This document shows, piece after piece, positions 25,636 to 33,400 of a stretch of 33,525 nt of DNA. Both the position numbers and the translations under genes were made by a program. How positions within the stretch are numbered: position 1 is the first letter of the stretch; every line of letters starts with the position of its first letter. Origin of the DNA: Algicola sp. (lineage in GTDB: Bacteria; Bacteroidota; Bacteroidia; Flavobacteriales; Flavobacteriaceae); the NCBI GenBank assembly GCA_018222835.1, contig JAAEZN010000033.1, positions 1 through 33,525 on the forward strand, in the 5' to 3' direction. A model generated the notes under the pieces. It had not been told where the DNA came from. It did not search any database and worked only from the letters and a program-made list of their open reading frames with translations.

Positions 25636-25944
25636 ATGAAAAAAGGACAAAAAACCGTCTTAAAAAGAGTAATCGTCGATTTTAAAAAGTTGGACAATAA
25701 TATGCTCAACCTCCTTGTGGAAAAGTTTCCCGATGGCTATGACGATGATGATATTGTAACCTATCGCAACGCCAATAACGAAGTGGTGGAATGTGTAGAG
25801 GTTAGGACAGAGGATACAGCATACCTTATTAAGGTGAGCAAGCGCTTGGTAACGGCCATGGAGGAGTTCGACGATTCGGACAACGATGATAACGAAGATT
25901 CCGATCTGGGTACAGATGAACTCGAAGGTACAGAAGAAGAGTAA
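25636..25944 (+). CDS. Small acidic conserved protein of the polyamine operon
   Basis: 102 residues starting MKKGQKTVLKRVIVDFKKL, 2 bp after the speY stop; an upstream in-frame extension to 25537 only reads through speY and is rejected. The N-terminal ~75 residues look folded (VIVDFKKLDNNMLNLLVEKFPDGYDDDDIV...VEVRTEDTAYLIKVSKRLVTAM). The last ~26 are an unstructured Asp/Glu tail ending ELEGTEEE. Related flavobacterial proteins are known to me, sometimes mislabelled 'DNA primase', but their function is not. The tail resembles the acidic C-terminus of ribosomal protein S6, which RimK-type ligases extend with glutamate, and such a ligase is encoded two genes downstream. A substrate role is inference. 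Confidence 0.85.
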   Translation: MKKGQKTVLKRVIVDFKKLDNNMLNLLVEKFPDGYDDDDIVTYRNANNEVVECVEVRTEDTAYLIKVSKRLVTAMEEFDDSDNDDNEDSDLGTDELEGTEEE

Positions 25945-25972
25945 TTGTCTTATGTTTTCTAATTCGTAAGAA

Positions 25973-26761
25973 ATGGAATCAAAAGCAATAGCCTTACATT
26001 TGGCTACAAGCATCAATATTCCGGCCTGTAGAAACCAAGCTTTGGGAAAAGAATTGATCTATGGCGACAGGGATGAACTTTTTTATTCCGATGCATCACG
26101 TTACCTTTATATCTTCAGGTATGGTGTAGTTTCCTTTTTTGGTTATTCCGAAGGGGAAATATCACAACTTTTAATGGAAATAAAACCATTTTGTGAAGAA
26201 TGGAGACAGTCCGATATTACCGAAACCATGGATTTGGAACTTGTAGCCGATAAAGAAAAGGCAATGATCCATCAGGATAAAGTGATGTTGCCCAGCACCA
26301 ATGAAGAAGGTATTCGTTTGGCATTATTGCATTTGTCCCAATCCGTGGCACTGGATTATTACGCAGGACTATCGGAACAAGCCATGAAAGAGACAAGACA
26401 GCACACCACATATCTGGAGCAAAATGGAAAATTGGACATTGGGGGGAGGAAATTGAAAAGACACATTGCAAAAGTGTTGAACATTAATAACCAAATCTCC
26501 GAGAACCTATATATTTTTGATTCTCACGAAGTAGTTTGGGAGGATTTGGAACTGGACCGGTTGGATAAAGGCTTGAAGCAGATTTTCGACCTTAAGGAAC
26601 GGTACCGAAATATTAAGGAACAAGGCAATGTGATCAAGGAGAACCTAAGTTTGTTCATGAATATTATGGACCACAGGGAAAGCAGTAGGCTAGAGTGGAT
26701 CATTATTATTTTGATTTTGGTCGAGGTAGTGGACCTTTTCATTATGCGATTAATTAGTTAA
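25973..26761 (+). CDS. RMD1/YagE-family (DUF155) protein with C-terminal membrane anchor
   Basis: 262 residues. The DUF155 core shows YLYIFRYGVVSFFGYSEGEI (44-63), LLHLSQSVALDYYAG and the helical NQISENLYIFDSHEVVWEDLELDRLDKGLKQIFDLKERYRNIKEQGNVIKENLSLFMNIMDHRESSRLEW region, followed by a single membrane helix at the end (IIIILILVEVVDLFIMRL), as in yeast RMD1/Sad1-interacting factor and human RMND1. The molecular role is not settled; the eukaryotic homologues act in mitochondrial translation and meiotic nuclear division. Here it follows the acidic protein after 28 bp and precedes the RimB/RimK fusion. A link to ribosome function would fit both neighbours but is not shown. Confidence 0.88.
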   Translation: MESKAIALHLATSINIPACRNQALGKELIYGDRDELFYSDASRYLYIFRYGVVSFFGYSEGEISQLLMEIKPFCEEWRQSDITETMDLELVADKEKAMIHQDKVMLPSTNEEGIRLALLHLSQSVALDYYAGLSEQAMKETRQHTTYLEQNGKLDIGGRKLKRHIAKVLNINNQISENLYIFDSHEVVWEDLELDRLDKGLKQIFDLKERYRNIKEQGNVIKENLSLFMNIMDHRESSRLEWIIIILILVEVVDLFIMRLIS

Positions 26762-26774
26762 ATACATATTTGTT

Positions 26775-28145
26775 TTGAGCGATTTTAAAATATTGGGAAC
26801 CGAAGAATGGTGCCAGTTTGATGATTTACGAATTCCAGCCGTTAAAGCTAGAGTGGATTCTGGAGCAAAGACATCATCCATTCAGGCCAGTAAGATTAAA
26901 ATATTTAACAAAGGATTTGAGGAATGGGTTCGCTTTGAGGTGAACCCCGTTCAAGACAATAGGAGCATTACCATTTTATGTCAGGCCAAATTGGTAGATG
27001 TACGTACGGTGAAAAGTTCGCAAGGAATCGCGGAGGAGCGACCAGTAATCAAAACAGCGGTGAACATTTCCGGCAATGTGTTCGATATAGAACTCACCTT
27101 GGCCAATAGGGATACTATGGAATACCGTATGCTCCTTGGTCGGGAAGCTATTAACGAAAGATATTTGGTTGATCCATCCAAAAGTTTTATCCAAGGCGAT
27201 TATACCGACGAAGAGATCGAGAAAAAATATCAACCATTTGTTACTGAAAAAAAGGGCCTTCGTTTAGGTCTTTTGGCCAGTAATCCCAACCTATACAGTA
27301 ATAAGAGAATTATAGAGGCAGGGGAGATGAGAGGCCACAAAGTGGTTTTCCTGAATGTGGAGCATGTTTACATGAAATTGGATGCGGCTACCCCGGAAAT
27401 CAGGTATCGTGGCGGGAACATTTTGGATAAGTTCGATGCTGTGATTCCGAGAATAAAACCAGCAGTGACCTTTTATGGTTGTGCGCTGTTAAGGCAGTTC
27501 GATACCTTGGGGGTTTATTGCTTAAACTCTGCCGATTCCATTGGACGGTCCCGGGACAAGCTTTTTGCCTCCCAATTGTTTTCGAAAAATGACATCCACA
27601 TTCCCACAACAGGCTTTGCCAAATCCCCAATGGATACCAAGGATTTGATTCGTATGGTGAATGGAGCACCTTTGATTATTAAACTTTTAGAGAGCACACA
27701 AGGAAAAGGAGTTGTTCTTGCCGAGACCAACAAAGCGGCAGAAAGCGTGATCAATGCCTTTAAAAGTGTACAAACCAATATTTTGGTTCAGGAGTTTATT
27801 AAAGAAGCAAACGGGCACGACATTCGTTGCTTTGTTGTAAATGGTAAAGTAGTGGCTTCAATGCAGCGAACTGCCCAGAAAGGAGAGTTTAGAGCCAATA
27901 TTCATCAAGGAGGTGCCGCCGCAAAAGTGAAAATTACGCCAGAAGAAAGAAAATTGGCCATAAAGTCGGCCAAAGTATTTAATTTGGATGTGGCGGGGGT
28001 TGACCTGATCCGATCAAACAAAGGTCCGTTGCTTTTAGAGGTGAATTCATCACCTGGGCTTCAGGGAATAGAAAATACGACAGGTAAGGACATAGCCAAT
28101 GTGATGATCGAGACCATCGAGAAAAAATTAAAATACAACGGTTAA
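26775..28145 (+). CDS. RimB-RimK fusion: retropepsin-like protease domain plus ATP-grasp glutamate ligase
   Basis: 456 residues. The N-terminal ~145 are a retropepsin-like 'ATP-dependent Zn protease' domain (PF05618, RimB type) with the aspartic-protease-like motif RVDSGAKTSSI (Asp28-Ser29-Gly30) and YRMLLGREAI. From ~158 comes a RimK-type ATP-grasp ligase: RLGLLASNPNLYSNKRIIEAG, IPRIKPAVTFYGCALLRQF, nucleotide-binding IIKLLESTQGKGVVLA, IKEANGHDIRCFVVNGKVVASMQR and the metal-site LLLEVNSSPGLQGIE. RimK adds glutamate to the C-terminus of ribosomal protein S6; RimB trims the tail in Pseudomonas. One polypeptide thus seems to hold writer and trimmer. The start is TTG at 26775, 13 bp after the previous stop: no in-frame ATG precedes the protease motif. 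Last gene of the operon. Confidence 0.9.
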   Translation: MSDFKILGTEEWCQFDDLRIPAVKARVDSGAKTSSIQASKIKIFNKGFEEWVRFEVNPVQDNRSITILCQAKLVDVRTVKSSQGIAEERPVIKTAVNISGNVFDIELTLANRDTMEYRMLLGREAINERYLVDPSKSFIQGDYTDEEIEKKYQPFVTEKKGLRLGLLASNPNLYSNKRIIEAGEMRGHKVVFLNVEHVYMKLDAATPEIRYRGGNILDKFDAVIPRIKPAVTFYGCALLRQFDTLGVYCLNSADSIGRSRDKLFASQLFSKNDIHIPTTGFAKSPMDTKDLIRMVNGAPLIIKLLESTQGKGVVLAETNKAAESVINAFKSVQTNILVQEFIKEANGHDIRCFVVNGKVVASMQRTAQKGEFRANIHQGGAAAKVKITPEERKLAIKSAKVFNLDVAGVDLIRSNKGPLLLEVNSSPGLQGIENTTGKDIANVMIETIEKKLKYNG

Positions 28146-28522
28146 AACCTATAATAAAAGTAATGTATTGATTTTCAACACATTGATTTTTTATACATAT
28201 TTTCCTACACAAAGCTTCTAAAATCCAATTATAAATTGAAAACGGGCATTCGTTAACGCAAATGCCCCATTGGTTAATTGTGCCCCATAAATTTCAAAGG
28301 ACTGTGCTAAGTTTGTCTCAGTAATCAAAAAGCGATACGCTTTAAGATAAACCTTTAATAGGATTGGGGTGATTATAGGGTACTTAGTGTTCTTTACCTA
28401 ATGTCTTATTTCTTATAAGGTTTACGTTACTCCAAGGGGTTTTTGAGGTTGAGCCCCTTGGTTGTGACGGTTTTTAGATCAAATATATGTTCCCATAAAT
28501 TTGACCTACTTTTTTTTGTGTT
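28146..28522 (+). other. Structured intergenic stretch, possible non-coding RNA
   Basis: No open frame of interest. Several inverted repeats: CAATT-ATA-AATTG near 28226-28239, GGGCATT (28244-28250) with AATGCCC (28261-28267), AAAGCG-ATA-CGCTTT (28329-28343), and the large hairpin at 28425-28469. The density of hairpins between two genes with their own signals suggests an untranslated structured RNA, but no known family was recognised and no exact promoter was found. Confidence 0.35.
28425..28476 (+). terminator. Large hairpin with short T-run; terminator or RNA element
   Basis: CGTTAC-T-CCAAGGGG (28425-28439) pairs with CCCCTTGG-TT-GTGACG (28454-28469): 14 pairs with one small internal loop and a 14-nt loop, followed by GTTTTT. 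It lies 280 bp past the rimBK stop, further than operon terminators usually do, and 55 bp before a second terminator. Confidence 0.5.
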
Positions 28523-28554
28523 AAGGAGCCTTGAAAAAGGCTCCTTTTTTTTTT
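28523..28554 (+). terminator. Strong intrinsic terminator
   Basis: AAGGAGCCTT (28523-28532), GAAA loop, AAGGCTCCTT (28537-28546), then eight more Ts. A perfect 10-bp stem with a GNRA-type tetraloop. The closest plus-strand coding gene ends nearly 380 bp upstream, so this terminator may belong to a non-coding transcript. Confidence 0.88.
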
Positions 28555-28589
28555 ATTGCATTTCCCTTTCAAATATTCTGATCATTCAC

Positions 28590-28603
28590 AATTGTTAACA
28601 ATT
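28590..28603. promoter_or_regulatory. 14-bp perfect palindrome upstream of trxB
   Basis: AATTGTTAACAATT, fully symmetric, about 50 bp upstream of the putative trxB -7 element and close to where an activator or redox-responsive factor would sit. AT-rich palindromes of this length can occur by chance, so the call is tentative. Confidence 0.35.
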
Positions 28604-28652
28604 TTTACTTGAACGTAATATTGCGATGAAGTAAGGTTTTGAACAAAAAACC

Positions 28653-28660
28653 TACTTTTG
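28653..28660 (+). promoter_or_regulatory. Probable -7 element of trxB
   Basis: TACTTTTG, an exact match to TAnnTTTG, 25 bp before the start codon at 28686. The upstream TTGs are 11 and 29 bp away, not at the standard spacing. Confidence 0.55.
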
Positions 28661-28685
28661 TATCATAACATTAGAGAAAGTTTTT

Positions 28686-29654
28686 ATGTCAGAACAAGTA
28701 GAAAGAATCAAAACATTGATTATTGGATCAGGACCAGCAGGATATACTGCGGCCATATATGCCTCCCGGGCAGATTTAAAACCAGTTTTATACACAGGTA
28801 TGGAGCCCGGTGGACAATTGACCACGACTACCGAAGTTGACAATTTTCCAGGATATCCAGAGGGGATAGATGGACCATCTATGATGATGCAATTACAGCA
28901 ACAAGCCGAAAGGTTTGGTACTGAAGTACGTATTGGAATGGTGACTGCCGTAGAGTTTAGTGATGAAATTGGTGGTATTCATAAGATAACTGTTGACGAT
29001 TCGACCCAATTGGAAGCAGAAACAGTGATTATTTCTACAGGAGCATCTGCGAAATACTTGAATTTGCCCAGTGAACAGCGATTAAGAGGTGGTGGAGTTT
29101 CTGCCTGTGCAGTTTGCGACGGTTTTTTCTACAAAGGACAAGAAGTGGCCATTGTAGGGGCTGGTGATACTGCAGCCGAAGAAGCTTCTTATTTGGCCAA
29201 CATATGTACAAAAGTTACCATGCTGGTCCGTAAAGATCACATGCGGGCTTCAAAAGCAATGCAACATAGGGTGAATAGTATCGATAATATCGAGATTCGA
29301 TACAATACTGAAATAGACGAAGTTTTGGGCGACCAAGTTGTTGAAGGAGTTAGAGTTGTGAACAACCAAACCGGAGAAAAGGAAGAAATCCCTGTAACCG
29401 GATTGTTTATTGCTATTGGACACAAACCTAATACCGATGTATTTAAAGGACAATTGGAAATGGATGGGACAGGTTACATAATAACCCAGTCCAAATCTAC
29501 TAAAACAAATAAACCTGGTGTTTTTGCCAGTGGAGATGCACAAGATAAAATTTACAGACAGGCGGTTACTGCTGCTGGAACTGGATGTATGGCAGCTTTG
29601 GATGCAGAACGTTATTTAGCGGCAGTTGAGAGCAAGGAAATGATCGCATCCTAA
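28686..29654 (+). CDS. trxB: Thioredoxin reductase (NADPH, FAD)
   Basis: 322 residues, the normal length of low-molecular-weight thioredoxin reductases. FAD-binding GSGPAG (14-19), the redox-active Cys141 and Cys144 in SACAVCDGFF, the NADPH-binding VGAGDTAAEEA, and the terminal GVFASGDAQDKIYRQAVTAAGTGCMAALDAE are all present. It transfers electrons from NADPH to thioredoxin in the cytoplasm. It forms a single-gene unit with its own -7 element and a strong terminator, and is unrelated to the polyamine operon. The start ATG at 28686 is the only sensible one, directly before the Rossmann fold. Confidence 0.97.
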   Translation: MSEQVERIKTLIIGSGPAGYTAAIYASRADLKPVLYTGMEPGGQLTTTTEVDNFPGYPEGIDGPSMMMQLQQQAERFGTEVRIGMVTAVEFSDEIGGIHKITVDDSTQLEAETVIISTGASAKYLNLPSEQRLRGGGVSACAVCDGFFYKGQEVAIVGAGDTAAEEASYLANICTKVTMLVRKDHMRASKAMQHRVNSIDNIEIRYNTEIDEVLGDQVVEGVRVVNNQTGEKEEIPVTGLFIAIGHKPNTDVFKGQLEMDGTGYIITQSKSTKTNKPGVFASGDAQDKIYRQAVTAAGTGCMAALDAERYLAAVESKEMIAS

Positions 29655-29674
29655 AAATCACTGAACATTAGAAC

Positions 29675-29708
29675 AAAAAAGGGCACTGAAAACGCAGTGC
29701 CCTTTTTT
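29675..29708. terminator. Bidirectional intrinsic terminator
   Basis: AAAAAAGGGCACTG (29675-29688) pairs with CAGTGCCCTTTTTT (29695-29708) around a 6-nt loop. Serves trxB on the plus strand and the lipocalin-like gene on the minus strand. Confidence 0.92.
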
Positions 29709-29720
29709 ATTGATTGCAAC

Positions 29721-30164
29721 TCAATCAATCCGCTTGTAATTTTCGGAAAAAGTTCGGTTTCCGTCCCCGTCCACCGTAATCTGACTAAATGAACCTTCTT
29801 TTAGGATAAGTTCAAAAGTGAAGTTTCGCATGGTGTCCAATGCTTTCATCATCTCGTCGTCTCCATATTCGATTACTTCTACCAAAGAGTCGTTTGTTAC
29901 CTTATAAGAACCGTAACCAAACCTACCGTTTGGATCCTCGGGCACATATCTGGTCCACATAATTTTTTCTCTGGAGTACATTTTAACCTGCCTATAGCCA
30001 TCGGATTTTTTAATGGTATCTATAACATTTTCTCCATCGTAATTATAAAAACTTTCTAATTCCCAAGTGCCTTCAATGCTCGGAGCATTGGAATAACGAT
30101 CTGTAAAGCTTCCCACAACAAGGAAAACTACGATCAGTGTCAAAAATAAAACTGATTTTCTCAT
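29721..30164 (-). CDS. Secreted lipocalin-like small protein
   Basis: 147 residues. An N-terminal hydrophobic segment (VLFLTLIVVFLVVGSF) is a signal peptide or anchor. The mature part begins with the lipocalin-like signature IEGTWELESFYNYDGENV and continues with alternating beta-strand segments (RQVKMYSREKIMWTRYV, GYGSYKVTNDSLVEVIEYG, NFTFELILKEGSFSQITVDGDG), a pattern seen in Bacteroidota lipocalin-like (DUF4488-type) proteins. The ligand is unknown. It is a lone gene between trxB, with which it shares a terminator, and the divergently oriented SusC-type receptor. Assignment to a lipocalin-like fold is fairly sure; the precise family is not. Confidence 0.7.
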   Translation of the reverse strand: MRKSVLFLTLIVVFLVVGSFTDRYSNAPSIEGTWELESFYNYDGENVIDTIKKSDGYRQVKMYSREKIMWTRYVPEDPNGRFGYGSYKVTNDSLVEVIEYGDDEMMKALDTMRNFTFELILKEGSFSQITVDGDGNRTFSENYKRID

Positions 30165-30470
30165 AATGCCCTGCCTTTTAAGTTACTGATGTTGAGTATC
30201 TAAAAGATAGCGATAATTAATGAGAAAACTTAGGTTTCTGGCCTAAAAAAAGAATTTGCAGTTGTTGATGGGGAAAGTCCGATAAATATTGGGGGTAAGT
30301 TGTTAAAATTTTGTTGCAGGAATGAAATCTTCTTAGAAAAACACGGCTTCAATCAATAATTACGGAATTGATTGGGTAAAATATTAAAAAATCCAACATT
30401 TTTCGGTTAAAATGTTTGATATGTAAAAAATTTTGAACAATTTTCGGGGAAATTAACACAAAAAATAGTA
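30165..30470. other. Divergent promoter region between the lipocalin-like and SusC genes
   Basis: 306 bp, very AT-rich, no gene. One inverted repeat stands out: CAATCAAT (30350-30357) and ATTGATTG (30367-30374) with a 9-nt spacer, which could be an operator for susC-type control. No exact TTG-N17-23-TAnnTTTG promoter was found on either strand. Confidence 0.5.
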
Positions 30471-33400
30471 ATGAGGAACATTTATTTAACATTTATTGCG
30501 GTGTTTTCTTGTATTGCTGCCTTTGGTCAATCTGTATCAGGTACTGTATCCGATGTTTCGGGTACTCCGCTGCCTGGGGTGACCATTGTGGTAAGCGGTA
30601 CAAGTAATGGTACCACTACAGATTTTGATGGTAATTATACTATCAATGCTACGAGAGGACAAGTACTTAATTTTTCCTATTTAGGTATGAGGTCAAAAGA
30701 AGTTACCGTAGGCTCTGAATCGACAATCAACGTTGTTTTGGAAGAAGACTCAACACAATTGGATGAGGTGGTTGTGACCGCATTTGGTGTGGAACAGAAA
30801 CAGAAATCCTTAGGATACTCGGTTTCCAAGGTAAACACAGAGGATTTGAACCTTGCAGGTCAAGCCAACCCAATTGAAAGTTTACAGGGGCGTGTTGCCG
30901 GTGTCCAGATAAACCGTTCTTCGGGAACTTCTGGAGGTGGTGTGGATATTTTGATTCGTGGCGTTACCTCCATTAATCCAAACAGGAGTAACCAACCCCT
31001 GATAATTGTTGACGGTCTTGCATTGAACAACGATACTTTTGCCGGGGAGGTAAGACCAAGTTCAGGATCAAATTCTCCAAACAGCTCGGAGCAGTTTGCA
31101 TTCTCTAACCGTGCCATGGACTTAAATCCAGAGGACATTGAAAGTTTCAATATCCTTAAAGGCGCTGCTGCAACTGCACTTTATGGGGTTAGGGCATCCA
31201 ACGGTGCCATTGTGATCACAACCAAAAAAGGAAAACAAGGAAAGGCAAAAATTACCCTTACGGCATCTACTACGTTCAGGGAAATTAAAACAACACCTAC
31301 TTTGCAGACCAAATACCGAGAAGGATTCAGTGGAGCACCACGTACATTGTACGATCCAGATTCCGACACAGGATTCGATAGGGTACAAGCGGCCACTTCT
31401 TTTTACTCTTGGGGACCAGAATACTCTTTGGATTCTTTTGATTTGGGAGGAGGGGACATTGTGGACCTTTCCAATGATAGATTCTATAGCCCGTACGATA
31501 TTTTTAAAACAGGGTTCAACTCACAGGTCAACCTGAGCTTGAGCGGTGCCAGTGATCGTTTGGATTATTATTTTTCTATGGGTAACAATAGCGAGAACGG
31601 AGTTCTGCCCAATACAGATTATAACAAGACAAACTTTAGGTTAAAAGCAGGATACAAAGTAACAGACAATTTTACACTAGATGGTTCCGTTGCATATACA
31701 AATTCAGGAGGAAGAAGGGCCAATGGTGGTGATAAATCGGTAATGAGCGCACTGTCCTATTACGCAGGTACTTTCCCGATCAACGATTATGTAAATCCAG
31801 ATGGAAGTGAGAGAGATTACTCCTTTGGTATTATCGATAACCCAAGGTATTTGATGGAAACCAGTAATTTGGAGGATGATGTAAACCGTTGGATAGGAAA
31901 CACGACCCTTACTTGGGCACCAAAAGATTGGTTGAGAATTACGTATGCTGCCCAAATTGATAACTATTCCGATGCAAGAAATCGTTATGTTGGTCCAGAT
32001 TTGGACGGTGGTTCCCAAGTAGGAGGATTTATTTTGGAGCAAAACATCAACTTTACCGGATTGGAATCCAACTTTCTGGTAGCAATGAATAAGCAATGGT
32101 CCGATGATTTTACAACAGACTTTACCATCGGTCAACAAATCTCAGACTCTAAAAGAAGCTATCTAGAAGCTAGAGGGGAAGGTTTAAACGTACCAGGAGT
32201 AAACGAAGTTGGAAATACGACCAATTTCTTTATCAATAAAACCATAGTGCAAAACCGTACAGTAGGGGTTTTTGGTGAAGCAAAATTTGGTTACAAGGAC
32301 AAATTGTTCTTGACCTTAACGGGAAGAAACGACTGGATTTCTACCTTACCCAAAGAGAATAGATCTTTCTTTTATCCATCCGTAAGTTTGGCGTACGACG
32401 TAACCGACCTATTTGGAGAAAACGACATCTTTACCTTTGGTAAACTAAGGGCATCTTGGGCCGAAGTGGGTAAAGGGCCTGGTTTTGGCGATGTTGGACA
32501 ATATTTTGTGGTCGATGGTGATTTTCCGTTCGGTGGAGTAGGAGGTTATCGAAGAAGTACTTTGTTGGGAGATTTGGATATTCAACCAGAAAAAAACCAA
32601 TCAACAGAATTTGGTGCCGACCTTAGATTCTTGGATAATCGGATCCGTTTGGATTATGCCTATTATAACACACGTGTAAAAGATCAAATCTTTACGGTTG
32701 GTACCGCTTACTCTTCTGGATTGTCCGGAATTACGAGAAATGCAGGTGACTATAAAGTATTTGGACATGAACTTTTATTGAGTGCCGATATTATCAGAAA
32801 TCAAGATTTAAGATGGGAATTGATTTTGAACTGGTCAACCAGCGAGGGGGAAGTTCTGGAAATTCCTGAGGATATTGAAGCCATTATTTTTGCGGACTCC
32901 GGATTTGCAGGAATAACATCAGAAGTAAGAGCTGGTGATAAAATGGGTAACCTCTACGGCTATAAATGGGAGTATGAAAATGGTGAAAGATTGATCGGGG
33001 AAGATGGATTCCCTACCATTAACTTGGATGAAAGAGTAATCGTAGGTAATGCATTCCCGGATTTTATTGCATCTATCGGAAGTAATTTGAAGTATAAAGG
33101 AATAGGTCTTAACTTCCTATTGGAATGGAAAGAAGGAGGGGATCTATACGACTCAGGACGTAGAAACTCCATTAGAAACGGCCTTTTGGAAAGCACATTG
33201 GAAAGAGACGTAAATGTGGTATTGGACGGTGTTCTTGCCAATGGAAGCCCTAACACCACAGAAGTCCTTATCGATCAAAATTACTACCGTAACTCAAATA
33301 TTTACAATCGTGCTTCGGAAGTATTGGTACAGGATGCCTCTTGGTTAAAGATCAGGAACATTGCCTTGTCCTATGATTTCCCTTCTAAGTTGACTAGAAG

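Noticed and set aside
25537..25944. Longer version of the small acidic protein starting inside speY
   Set aside because: The extra 33 residues are the speY 3' end read in another frame. The ATG at 25636, 2 bp after the speY stop, gives a family-like N-terminus.
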